DNA of 64,000 nt, from the NCBI RefSeq assembly GCF_000189635.1, contig NW_002476567.1, forward strand, positions 1,054,001 to 1,118,000, read 5' to 3'. Below, piece by piece: positions 51,430-63,620 of the stretch. Numbering within the stretch: position 1 is the first letter of the stretch; each line of letters opens with the position of its first letter. The notes below the pieces were generated by a model. The model did not search any database. It had not been told where the DNA came from and saw only the letters and a program-made list of their open reading frames with translations. The position numbers and the translations under genes were made by a program. The stretch is from Tetrahymena thermophila SB210 (Eukaryota > Ciliophora > Oligohymenophorea > Hymenostomatida > Tetrahymenidae).

Positions 51430-51990
51430 CATCTAATATTTTTCACTTATTTTCTTATTTATTACTCTTTACTCTTTTATTTCGCAAAAAATATGAATTA
51501 AAAAGTATGATAGTTGTGATGCTATTTTAAAACCATAAAATATATTTTCCTTATTTATTTAAAATAGTAAAATCAAATATTAATAATTTATAAGAAAAAC
51601 CCATAAAAAAGTTAAAATAATAAAAATTTTTATTTATAATTTTTGATATTTTAATAAACGCATAGACAAGTCAACGAGTTACTTCTATTATTTTGGGTTG
51701 GGTGTTTCATCCGAGCTAAAGTGTTATCTTTACTCGTGGCGCTATTCTTTTTTTAATTTTATAGCTATCATCAGAATAAAAAAATTCAATAAAATGTTGA
51801 GAAAGCAAACAATTCACAATTTTTAAACCAAAAAAAAATAATTATTCATTAATTAGTTTATTTTAATTTGCATTAGATCCAAATCATATTTATTCTTTAG
51901 TGAATTTCAATTTTAATTGCTAGAATTTTATTTTAAATATCTTAATTGAAACTATAAATTTTCTAAAGGTAAAAGCAAGTTACAATTAAT
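51430..51990. repeat. Downstream repeat unit, copy D (most diverged)
   Basis: Parallels copy A from TCTAATATTTTTCACTTATT through GATAGTTGTGATGCTATTTT, GAAAAACCCATAAAAAAG, AATAAAATGTTGAGAAAGCA and TTTGCATTAGATCCAAATCA. The centre is diverged and richer in G/C. It marks the far end of the array. Confidence 0.65.
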
Positions 51991-53176
51991 CACAAGTAAA
52001 AAGATGGAAATTATAAAAAATAAAAAATTAAATTTCTTATTTAAAAATATTTTAGCAATTTCAAAATGAAGTAAATTTTAATTGATCTCTTTAGATATTT
52101 CGCATCCATGCTGTAGATTTTCAAATAACCTTTCAATTTTTTAATTATAATTTAAAATTTGATTAACTAATTCTAAAATTTTGCTTTGAAAGTTGGACAC
52201 TCCTTTCATAATTAATTAATAATGCTTTTATATTAGTTTTTTATAAATAATATTTAAAATTAGAATTTGTACAAAAAATTTTCTAGAAAGCTGTAAAACA
52301 AATAATTAATTAATAAATAAATAATTCAATATTTAAGTAGTAAATAAATTTTTTATTTTCTCAAATGTGATTTTAATATTTTCTGATGCCCTTACTTCAA
52401 AGATAATCAATTATTTACCTTAGAAATTTTTGATTTGAGATTGTATATGTTATTATAAAGATTTGATTTTTTAATATAGTGTAATTAATTTTAGCTTTCA
52501 AAAACAATATTTTATATGTTTCATGAATTAAAAAAATCAATTATTCAATTTATTTTTAGAAAATATTTTTAAATTAATTACTTAATTACTTAAGATGGTA
52601 ATATTGATATCAAGCGATTTTCAATGTTGAGTTAATTTCAAATTTGTTGGCTTTCTTTTTGCGAAAATACTTTATTATTTAAAAAAAAATCTAAAAGCTA
52701 AAAAATTATTGATTTTCACAAACAAATTTTGGAAGTAAAGAATAAAAGTATTTATTATAAATGAGAGAAAAGAAATATGTATTTTACAAATTTATAAAAA
52801 AAGTAAACAGAAAGGTGAATTTTAAATTAATTAAATAATGAAATGCATAATAAGAATAATAGATAAAGAATTTTTGATTGTTTTTAAACGCCTTTCCTAC
52901 ATTAAAACTTGAATTATTTGTTTATTAGCTAGATTATTTGCAAATTAATAAAAATAATATTAAAAAGCTAATTAAATTTTCAAGTAAAAACTAATTGAGT
53001 TTGAAAAAAAGATAATTGAGTGCCAGACTAAGCAAAATATATAATTAACAATAAAGGTCAAATCATCTTAGTTGATAATTATTTTAAAATTTGTCAATAA
53101 GGCTTGGCTAACTTAAAAGAATCATATATTGGTTGATAAAAGCATTTTTTAAGTAAAATTAGATTGAATTTGCTAA
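51991..53176. other. A/T-rich intergenic region, nothing recognised
   Basis: About 1.2 kb upstream of the EF-hand gene. No coding or repeat signal seen. Confidence 0.45.
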
Positions 53177-54265
53177 ATGGGAAACAAATAATTAATGAGA
53201 CCGTTGGCTTTCAAAGAGGAAGATGATGATGAAGGTGAAGAGAAGAAATAAAGCAAATAAAAGCAAAAAAAGCTAGTTAAGCCTTACAATCATGATGCCG
53301 TAGATACTGGTTTTGTTTCACCAATAAAGGCTTATTTACCTGTAGAGCAAGAGTAATAAACTCTTTTCGTTAAACGCGCAGAGGTTTTAGAAAATAAAAA
53401 TGCTGTTGAATATGTTCAAGAAATTTACAAAAAGTTTCCTGAAGATAATAATACAGATTAGTTTTACCATGATTTTGTTCAATTATCAAGAGAAAATATT
53501 ATAGGCAAGTAGAAATTTTTATAGTATATATGGACTCAGAGTGATTTATTAAACGTTTATGATGAGCCAGATAAAATTAGCTCTTATATTCCAGATTGTC
53601 AATTTATTTAACTACTATTTAAGTCTTGCCTAAAGGTAATTGATCATGCTTAGACAGGTCAATTTATGGACTACTCAAAATTTATCAAAATGATACATTT
53701 GATGCAGTACGGACAGAAAAAAGATTAACTTGAGTTCATTTTTTAGCTGTTTGACACAAACAATGATGGAAAAATAGAAAGAGATGATCTATATTCATTT
53801 TATCAAAACTTTTTTGACTTCTTAATGCAAGCTCCGTTTATTGAAAAAGATAAAGAGATGTTTAAATTGTAAAGTGATCTAATGAAATTAAAGGATAATG
53901 AAATAGCCTAAGCAATAAAAAAGATATCTGATGAAATTAATTAATAGCATTGCAACAATTAAGATTTTATGGCATTTGAGTAGTGGTCATAGCTAATGGA
54001 AAAAGAGTATTTAAATGATATATCCAGCTATTAAAGCTCTATGGTAGAAGCTGAAGCGCAGTAACCAAACAAGAGTGATATACCTATCACAAAAAACAGA
54101 TCGAAATATGTTGACTAATCTTTCAATAATGATGCTTCGTAAAACAATAACAGCCACTTATATTCAAGCTTTAATAAAAAAGATGCTTTCAACTAAACTC
54201 TATCAACTGAAACAGCCAAAAAGGATGAACCTCTAATGGTTTTTTAAAATAAAAATATGATTTGA
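53177..54265 (+). CDS. EF-hand calcium-binding protein, 362 aa
   Basis: Single exon, ATG 53177 to TGA 54263-54265. Starts MGNKQLM, with Gly2 as a possible N-myristoylation site, though position 6 is Leu rather than Ser/Thr. An acidic/lysine-rich segment (EEDDDEGEEKKQ) follows. The middle is helical, with one clear EF-hand loop at about residues 193-204 (DTNNDGKIERDD: Asp/Asn at 1, 3, 5, Gly6, Ile8, Asp at 12 instead of the usual Glu) preceded by LEFIFQLF. A degenerate hand probably pairs with it just upstream (TGQFMDYSKFIKMI). The last 90 residues are Ser/Asn/Gln-rich and probably disordered. It resembles recoverin/calcineurin-B-like sensors in arrangement; target unknown. Confidence 0.85.
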
Positions 54266-55583
54266 TGTGAAAAGTTGATTATGATTTTAATCGTAAATTG
54301 TAAAGCAACTCAAGTGGACTTTCATTTAATTAGTGGTATTTAACAAATCACAAAAAATATCAAATTTTGTGTGATTAAAATTAAATATTAAGTCTTATCA
54401 ACTGTAATCACTAGAGCTAAATCATTAAAAGTAACCTTCATCCAAAAGATGAATCAGCTAAATAGTTTTTTTTTAATAACTATCAATTAAAACTTTAAGT
54501 GGGTATTGACTAAAAAAATTTATCAGTATCTTAATTTAAGCAAAAAAAGAAAGTGAGTTTCTGCCATCCTTTAATTCATCCATAAACATATCTTCTACTA
54601 TGTGCCAATTAGAATTAACTAAAGCACAAGTTAGTTAGATAAATATAATTTTTCAACTTATTTATTATTTATTTAAGATATATAAATTTACTATCTTATT
54701 GAGTCCAAATTATCGAAAGAGTAACTAATTAGTTATAACTACCACTATACAAATTTAAATAATTAATGTAGAATTTTATTAATACTAAGAGGAGTTGTTT
54801 GTAAATAGAAATTTATATTTTAACATGTAATTTAATCATTTATTCATTACTTTTTATTCAAATACTATTTCAAATCTATATTTAAAAAATATATGCTCAT
54901 GTAAATTTCTTAACAATGTCTCATTTTTCTATTTGAAAAACCAATTCTTAATTGCTACTCATGAAAAATATTTCTCAAATATAAATTTTATTTAAACAAT
55001 TCAAGCAGTAAATTAAATATATTTTGTATAAAAAAAATTTATTCTTTTTTAATAATTTGATTTTCAATAATTTATCAATTTACAAGTTAAATTAGACATT
55101 TATTTTGTAAGAGATTTAATATGACATCAAAATAAATTTCATTAGAAAGGAAGACAAGTTTTATTTGTTTTCAAATTAAACAATTTATTTAAACTTAGTA
55201 AAAAGATTTTAATATATTGTGTTTTTTGCTAATGTTAAAATTTAATTATTTAATATTTATTTTTAATCTTTATTAAAATAGCTAAAATCAAACAAAATAA
55301 AGATTTTAAATAAAAAATAAGTTTTCCTTAGGCTCCATGAATGATTTTTGATAAGAAAATGCATGTTTATATTTTTCTGGTTTTAAAGATATGGATTTAT
55401 TCTAGAATTGTTCGCTAAAATATGAATTGCCTTGAAAGAGTATTCATTGAATTAATAATTAATTCTGATTAGCATACAAAATTAATTATTGATTAAAATT
55501 AGTTAAGTACTTGTTTACGATATTTAGGTCTATCTTTTTAAAATTTCAATCATTTTTTAGCTAATATAAAGGCTTTTTACAAT
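54266..55583. other. A/T-rich intergenic region, nothing recognised
   Basis: About 1.3 kb between two plus-strand genes. 54500-54640 is slightly richer in C but shows no clear gene. Confidence 0.45.
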
Positions 55584-57542
55584 ATGAGTAGCCACGATAT
55601 ATTGATTTTATATGCCTCATAGACAGGAACTGCAAAATATGTTGCTGAGGAATTAGAAAGACAATTAATTTTGAGGGAATTTAAGACATTATTATAATCT
55701 ATGGATGATTATGCAATTACCAATCTTCCAGAAGAAAATTATGTAATTTTTGTTGTTTCAACTACAGGATAAGGCGAACCTCCTTCAAATATGATTAACT
55801 TTTGGTAATTCTTACTTATTAAAGATTTGCCTAATGATGCTCTAGAGGATGTAAAGTTCACTGTTTTTGGTTTAGGAGACAGTAATTATCAATAGTTTAA
55901 TTCTATGGCAAGAAAACTTTATTAGCGTATGCTGCAACTAGGCGCTAAGATATTCCATGAAAGAGGCTTAGGAGATGATTAACATCCATTTGGTTATGAT
56001 GGTGAATTAGATAGCTGGACAGAAAAACTATTTGAAAGTCTGAAAAATATCTTTCCAAATAAGTAATATGAAAATTTAGAAGAAAAAATAAAACAAAAAC
56101 CTTAGCCTAGATACTAGATAGAATTAATCAAGGAAAATATGTATGAGGAATAAGCATAATAAAAAATGTATAATCTCTTTATTTATATTTTTATGTTTTT
56201 AAATAAATTTATTTTTAATTTTCTTTATAAAAGATAAGAAAACTACAAACTGATTCCAACTCCATAAGGGTGTAAAAAAAACCAAATGATAGTTTCAAGA
56301 GTTGTAGAAAATGAGTTATTAACTCCTGCTGATTATGATAGAGAAACTAGAAAAATAGAATTTGAATTTGATTCAAATGATTAAACTTCGTATAATCCTG
56401 GTGACATCTTAGTTATCCATCCTGAAAATTCACACCAATTATGTAAGGATTTGGCTGATCACCTCAATTTGAGTTTATCTTAAATTGTTAGAATTACAAA
56501 AAATGAAAAAAGTTTATAGTAGTTTAAGAATCCCTTCCCTGAGTACATAACAATAGAATAATTATTTAAGTAGTGGTTATCTATTTCAACTCCTCCAACT
56601 CGTTACCTTTTTAAGCTAATGAGCTACTTTACAAATGATGAACTTCATAATGAAAAACTAATTGAAATATCATCAAAAGAAGGAAAAGAAGAATATTATA
56701 ATTATGTTGTTAAAGAAAAAAGAAATGTCTTTGAAATTCTTTTTGATTTCGGAACAGTTCAAATTCCATTAGAATATCTGATAGAAGGACTTTCTCTTTA
56801 AAAACCAAGAGAATATAGTATATCATCTTCTTAGCTCTCTAATAAAAATAGGGTAAGCATAACAATTGGATTAGTTAAATATCAAACTCCATTTAAAAGA
56901 AGTATAGTTGGTGTATGCAGTTAATATCTCAAATAAATAGAACTTAAGTAGTAGAAAGTAATTGCTTGGATCAAAAAAGGTACTATGGAAATGCCTTTCA
57001 ATGATCCTACAATTCCAGTAATACTAGTTGGACCAGGAACAGGAATTGCACCCTTTATGAGCTTAGTCGAGTAAAGAAACATTTTAATTGAAAGACAGTA
57101 ACTTACTTAAGAGCAGTATTCAAATAAAACTTTTATCCTATTTGGTTGTCGTTATAAATAAAAAGAATTTTACTACTAAAAATTCTTAGAAGAACTTCAT
57201 GAACTTAACAGGTAATATATTTTATTTCATTTTAATTGTAAACTTAAATTTTTTATTTAAAAAAGAATAAACCTTTTCACTGCTTTTTCAAGAGATTTTG
57301 ACAGTAAAGTTTATGTCTAACATTTACTTACAAAGCACTACGAAGTTTTTGGAGATTTAATAGCTAATAACTTTGAAAAAATAAAAATATTTGTCTGTGG
57401 AACAGCAAAATATATGCCAAAATAAGTAGAAGAAGGTTTCGTAGAGCTTTTAACCAAGTATTTAGAAGGTGATAGTGAAAAAGCAAAAGCAATTATATAA
57501 AACTTAATCAAAAAAAGATAATATGTAGTTGAGGCTTGGTGA
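55584..57542 (+). CDS. NADPH-dependent diflavin oxidoreductase (NDOR1/Tah18 type)
   Basis: Three exons (55584-56167, 56234-57211, 57266-57542) give 612 aa, close to the family length. The N-terminal flavodoxin-like FMN domain shows LILYASQTGTAKYVAEEL, VVSTTGQGEPPSNM and FGLGDSNYQQFN. A linker leads to the FAD domain (YNPGDILVIHP; PREYSISSSQ) and the NADPH domain (VILVGPGTGIAPFMSLVEQR; FGCRYKQKEFYY; IFVCGTAKYMPKQVEEG), ending in YVVEAW as in diflavin reductases. There is no membrane anchor or haem domain, which separates it from P450 reductase and NO synthase. Family members pass electrons to anamorsin/Dre2 for cytosolic Fe-S assembly. Intron 1 is 66 nt, frame-preserving and TGA-free. Confidence 0.95.
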
Positions 57543-57809
57543 AAGAAAAAACTAATAAAAACAAAATATAGATAATATTATAATTTAATTTATATATTAT
57601 GTATGCACTTTCAATATATATAAAAAAATGTATTTATTTTCATTTAATTTAAAAAAATATTTAAAATTATTTCTAATTAAAATTTATAATTTCAGAAAAA
57701 TTTTAATAATAAATAGTATATATATTTTTATTTACAAACAATTAATTATTTCTTAAATTAATTTTAATTTTATATTTACAAAATTCAATTTTATATTTTA
57801 AAAAATGTT
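57543..57809. terminator. Compact convergent 3' region
   Basis: Only 267 bases separate the TGA codons of the reductase gene and the opposing MORN gene, so both transcripts must end within it. No defined terminator motif. Confidence 0.35.
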
Positions 57810-60800
57810 TCAATGCAATTAAGCTAGTTTATTGACATATTTAAACTCAATCAACTTTTAAAATATTGCCTTTTAACCCTAAAACTATTTACTACTAATT
57901 TATTTTAATATTTTTGTGCTACTTTCTTCACAATTATTTTTTGTATGTAAATCTCCAGAAGACATTTATTTCAAAAGAGTTTAAGATTTTGATGATACCA
58001 TTTTTTAAATTTAATTGCTATGGCTAACGTTTAATGAGCTTGTTGACTATTTTCTTTACAATTTATGATTTAAACTATTGATTTTATTTTCATTTTTTTA
58101 GTGATATTAAACTTCTATATAAGCATTTTAAAAAATTTCAGAATTCTATTTTCTATGATTTGATTTATAAAAGCAGGCTTTATTAACATTTTTATTTGAT
58201 TATTTTTGATTATTATCTTACTATAAATTTTAGGATAACTAATTGTGATCTTAATGCCTATATTGTGAATTTTCATTATAGAATATTTAAGGAACATAAA
58301 CATTATCTTTCTCTTAAAAATCTTAATCAAATTTGAGATTATTTTATGAAAGCTCTTTTAATAGGTCTATTTAGACAATTTTAACTTTTTATTATTGTGA
58401 TTTGGCTTTTTAATTTTGTTGAGTTTTATCAAATTTATTTTTTAAAGAATTATTTTCTTTATTTTCAAAATCATTATTTAACTCTTACTGATTTATTTTT
58501 CTTCCTTAAATTTGCTTGATTTAATCTTCCTGTTCAATATTATTGTAATAATAGCTTTTTTATGATTAATTTTACAGATGAAGATTATCATTAAATGAAG
58601 CATTGTTACAGAAAGAGAATCTATTTTCATTGGTTATGTTACTTGTTAGCATTTTCTATTATTAATTTTAGTTCTGTAATTTAAATTATTGATACGAATA
58701 TGAGGGGTCAGTTGTAATATTGCTGTCTATTATTTAATTTTCAGACACAATAGTTTTTTAATCTATTTTTTCAGTTTAACTTTGCTATTTTTAATTATGA
58801 AATTGAAGTTATTTATGTTAAACTATTTATTTCAATTTTGCAGAAAAATCATTTCTTACTTATTTTTATTCTTATATATCATAATGAGAATGCACACAAT
58901 CTTAAGGAATTCCTACTAAAAAATTTTAACAAATAGATTTTTGGGATTGTTCATTTTTATTAAAGGTGCCTCTATGATTTTTTAAATCAATACACTAATT
59001 AGTAGAGTCATTATTCTTAGAAAAGGTCAGTGTTAACTAGCCATTTTCTTATTGAATATTCTATTTCTAAGATAAAATCTAAAAATATTACTCAAACGTA
59101 ATATTTTATTAAAGACCATTTTAATTGTTTTCTACAAAGTCAGATCTATTGTTTTAAATAGAATTTTCTTCTGAATCATAAAATTAAACACTTTTAGTCA
59201 TATAATCTATGGATTAGTTTGAGTTGTAGCAATAATCTAAATTAGCTTAACCTTTAAACTGTATTTAGGATTGCTTTTTTATTGATTCTTCCTCTTCTTA
59301 TTATTCATTATTTTAGTTGTAAATTTAATTCATTTAAAATGAATTATTTAAAAAATTTGATATTTCCTTTTTATCAAACTCTTATTTTTCATCATTTTAT
59401 GTGTATTAACTTTTTTAAATTGATTTTTTCATAGATTAGCAATTATTGTCTTCCAATTAATGTTAATATTGACAAGAATTTTCATTTTAATTATTGTTAT
59501 TTAAAGAAAACTCGCTTGAACCTAATTTTGGAGAAGAAGAATTTAGGTTTTCTTTTTATTATTTTTATTCCTTCTAGGGTGAGATTTCAAGATAACTATT
59601 TTGGTTTAAATTTTATTAGTCTTGATTGATAATTTAATTAAAATCTTATTGTTCTAAATTAGGCATTTATAAATTTTTTATATTACTTTCAAAATAAGAA
59701 TTTTCAAATTCATTTTAAGCACTTATTTCTTATAAATTTTCATTACTATCATAAATTTCTATTGATTTTTCAAAAATTACAGATTAATTATCTATATTTT
59801 ATTTTTGCATTTCACTTCTGTTATCATTTAAAGATAATAAATGGTAATTATTCGATTCATAATCATTATTTTGTTAAGGTTTTTATTAATCTTTTGAGTC
59901 ATATAGAAGAATTAATTCTTCTTTAGATTTATTTAAATTATTATTTTTATCATTTTTTTTCATCTCATTTATTGTATCGATTTACATTTGTTCCAAAAAA
60001 GAGTTTTATATATTCGTTGCCTTGTTTGTCTAGGTATTCATTTTTTTGATTTGATCACAGAAACTAACTTTCTTAACTAAACTTTAACTATGAGCTATAT
60101 TTGAATTATCTTCTTAATTAACTTCTTGAGTTGACCTAAATTTACTAAAGTAACTACTTTGTTGAGAATTTTTATCAGTATTAGAAAATTCTCCTTAGTT
60201 TTACTAAATAAAAGTTGTGTTGCTACTTGTATTAGAATTATACTAGCTACTAAAGGGTTGTGTAGAGTTAAGCATTGAAGTTGATAAAACTGTATTAGCA
60301 TTTCCCTTCTATCCATCTAATAAACTAGCTTTTCTTGATAAAGGTGGTAAAAGACTTTTTGCAGATTTTTTATTTACTGCTTTTTATTTTGCATCTAAAT
60401 CTACTTTTTCATTTTAATTTTACTCAGAGAAGTTTTTACTTTAATTTTTTTCAGTAAGAGTTTTTTCTATTGTTTCATCCTATTAAAATGTTTTTAAATC
60501 TAAAAAGTGAACTTATTATTATTATTACAAGCTATTTTTAAGTTATTATAATTCAATCAATTCGTTGTTTACTATAATATCTTCTGTAGAATTTGTACTT
60601 AAAACGTATTTTTTACCTAAAGTATGAAGGGAATTTATCATAAAAAGAGCTTCTTTTTAAGTGAAAAAAATGCATTCACTTTGTAACTCTATATTGCAAT
60701 CAAGGTCTTAATTTTATTATTTTTCATAATCATCTTTTTTAAAAAAATAAATAATTGAATCATAATATATTTTTCTTAATAAACAAAATAAGTATTATTA

Positions 60801-61816
60801 ATCAATTTTTTACACTAAGAAGATGGAAATTTAGTCTAAAAAATAGCGAACAAAGTAACTAACTTATTATACTCGAAAAAGCCTCTATAGCTGTTAAAGT
60901 TAGTATTATCATAGAACAAACCACTATTTGATATTTGACCTTCAGTAAATCCTCCATCATAAATATCACCATTCAAAAAGTTTTTCCTTCCTCTACCATC
61001 TAGCAGTCCATCTAAAAATCTACCCCTTTAAATTAAATTAGATTTTAGATGTAATTTAACTCCATAACCTCTAGGAAAGTTAAATTTAGATGAACCAAAA
61101 TATATTTCTTCATCATTTATCAATAGGCATTTCATTTAATTATTAAACTTGTCATATATATCCTTTTTAATTAATTGAATTTTAAGAAATTTAATATTTT
61201 TAATTTACATAATCTTCATTTAATTTAGTTACAGTTTAACTATTTTGGTCTGATTTGTTTAAATGTTCGAAAAATTCTTTCATATTTATTAATTCATCAA
61301 ATTCTAGTTTTTTTTTATGCTCTATTCATATTATAAAATAAGAATATGATTAATAATCTAAAATAAGAGTAGAATTGTTTACTAAATTAATCTTTTGTCA
61401 ATTTGCTATTAATAGAAATCATGTTTCCTTTATCATATAAGCATTCGATGTATTGCGAAGAATCTTTGAATTTTCTAATTGCTTTACCTTAAAAAAATCC
61501 TTAGCTGCAATATACAAACATAGCATCTTAATTTGGGAAAACTAATTTAGATTTTCCTTCTAATAAATTATTTTTAAAGTGTCCATATAAATAACCTCCT
61601 TATGGGAAGACAATAATACCTCTACCTGCCATTTAATTTAATTACCATTAACCTTATGATTTAAAATTAATATATTTTAAGCTAAAATAAAACAGAAAAA
61701 GTACCATAATATGTTTAAGAGTTTTTCCAAATAAACACACCTAAACCATTGAGTTAATTATCTTAATCTACATGTCCTTAATAAACCCCGTTAGCAAAAG
61801 AAAGAACCTTCATCAT
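57810..61816 (-). CDS. MORN-repeat protein with a roughly 1000-residue Q/N-rich tail
   Basis: Five exons (61816-61705, 61652-61383, 61321-61209, 61162-60816, 60774-57810) give 1268 aa. The N-terminal third carries MORN-type units (NGVYQGHVDQDNQLNGLGVF, YYGQWQLNQMAGRGIIVF, YLYGHFKNNLLEGKSKLVF, GDIYDGGFTEGQISNSGLF). Some units are incomplete, and a helical insert lies at about residues 128-165. The last exon alone encodes 988 codons without TGA, mostly Asn, Gln, Ser and Lys, with a few ordered-looking islands (KIYYDSIIYFFKKDDYEK, TLGKKYVLSTNSTEDIIV). The first of two adjacent ATGs is used. Intron 4 is only 41 nt. Role inferred as a membrane/cytoskeleton-linked scaffold; the tail has no recognisable domain. 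Confidence 0.82.
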
Positions 61817-63026
61817 TTCTTTATGTTTAATATAAAATAAAAATAATGTATAGTTATAAATAATATGAGTAAATACATTAAGTTTTCAAATATTTGGGGG
61901 GCTATAATAGGTTTTATATATTTGAAGATTCGCTATTATAATTGCAATTAGCTTGAGCTATTTTTTTAATGCTGTTTTAGTAATCAATTGATTTCATTTC
62001 TTGCAAAAATATGTGTTTATCTATTATACAAGAAAAAATATATCTTAATTATTCTTACTATATTATTAATAATATGATCGTTAAAATAAAGATTTAATTT
62101 CAAAAATTTTTTTTGCAAAATGAATTAATTAATAATCTAATTTATAAACTTAATATCTAAAAAATGGATTAGAAAGTTTTATAAATTTATTGACTAATTT
62201 ATTTTGAAATAATTTAATAAAGAAACATCCAAAAAAATATTAATTCTAACTAAATTTTAAATATAATCAACATTTTTATAAATCAATATACTTATTAATT
62301 AAATTATGAATTAAATATAGAAAATAATAGTTTTTAAAAATTTTTCATCATTTTTTTAAAAATGAAAAGTTAAAAAAATTTAAATATGGAAATGCTTAAT
62401 TAAAAGAATCATAAAAAATTTATTAATTTATATTTTAGAAAAAATAAAAAAAAATAGAAAATAATTAATTTATATAATCTTAAATATGATCAGATCATTT
62501 TTTGCTATAATAAATTGTTTATATGAAATACACTTTACTTTTAATTTATTTCTTTAATTTTTATATTTTAAAAATTAATTTAGATTGGTTAATTGTTTTA
62601 TTTCTTATATTTATGATAAAGTTTTTATTTCTATTCCAATATTTATGATAAAGCTTTTATTTAATTTATCATATCTTTTTTTCGTTAATAAATTTAAATA
62701 TCTTATATATATGATCGTTATTTAATTGGTTTTTTCTTTTTTAATTTAATTGAATGAGTAGTAAGTACTATTTTATCATTTATTCATTACGAAAATCTTT
62801 AAAACTTATCAAAGGCTATATTATTTTAATTGTTTTCTTATTATTAGGGAATAGTTTTAAGGTTTTATAATACATCATTGATCAAAATATTTACTAAATA
62901 AAAAATGCATATTTGGTTAATATATATCGATTTATAATTTGATACTATTGTTTTAGAGATATAAATAAATTAAATTAAATAAATTTAGATACATTTTTGA
63001 TTTTTTGTTACTTTTCTACTTTCTCA
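61817..63026. promoter_or_regulatory. Divergent intergenic region, nothing specific recognised
   Basis: About 1.2 kb between the divergent starts of the MORN gene and the acetyltransferase gene. Very A/T-rich. A short frame from the ATG at 62756 is hydrophobic and not convincing. Confidence 0.4.
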
Positions 63027-63620
63027 ATGCAATTTTAATAAGAGATAAAAATAGAATAAACTATAAAGATAGATAATGATTTTAGACTTGAACTTTGTGT
63101 AGACTACACAGTCTTGTACAACTTTATCTAAAAAAATAGAGATATATTTTTAAATACCATTCCATGGGTGTAAAGTTTTAACACTATCGAGGACTCTAAA
63201 AAGTTGATAGATACATGGCAATAAGCATATTTGCAAGGTACAAAATCATGCTACTACATAATGCAAAATGAAAATGTAGCTGGCTTTTTTTGTTTTAGGA
63301 CTATAGATCTTACAAAAAAAGAAGCTGAAGTAGGATATATGATGGACAAAGACTATTAAGGTAAAGGTATTTTAAGAAAATGTATGAAATTTATGATAGA
63401 ATATGCCCTTTAATAGTACTAAATATAAAGATTTATATTAATCACAAAATCTAGCAATCTAAGAAGTTAAAATGTAGGCTTAAAACTTGGATTTTAAATT
63501 TTCAAAAGATAAGAAATTGGAGCATAATTAAATGGAGTATCTGATGACTAAGTTGTATTTGAACTAACGAAAGAGTAATATGAATAATTTTTATAAAACG
63601 AAGAATAAAGTATTAGTTGA
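63027..63620 (+). CDS. GNAT-family N-acetyltransferase, RimJ/RimL-like, 197 aa
   Basis: Single exon, ATG 63027 to TGA 63618-63620; whole gene within the typical GNAT size. The N-terminal part has YNFIQKNRDIFLNTIPWVQS, which is characteristic of the RimJ/RimL branch (acetylation of protein N-termini or small amines). It continues with IMQNENVAGFFCFRTID, then the acetyl-CoA-binding motif A GYMMDKDYQGKGILRKCM (Q-G-K-G-I loop), and ends with SSNLRSQNVGLKLGF, where SxNxxSxxVxxKLGF is the usual family C-terminal motif. No signal peptide; cytosolic by inference. Substrate cannot be told from sequence. Confidence 0.88.

Noticed and set aside
58115..58330. Lysine/isoleucine-rich minus-strand frame
   Set aside because: It is one base out of register with the long Q/N-rich tail frame of the MORN gene, which is continuous from 60774 to 57810.
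62756..62870. Short hydrophobic frame starting at an ATG upstream of the acetyltransferase
   Set aside because: About 38 codons, low complexity, ends at TGA; no splice link to the acetyltransferase exon.
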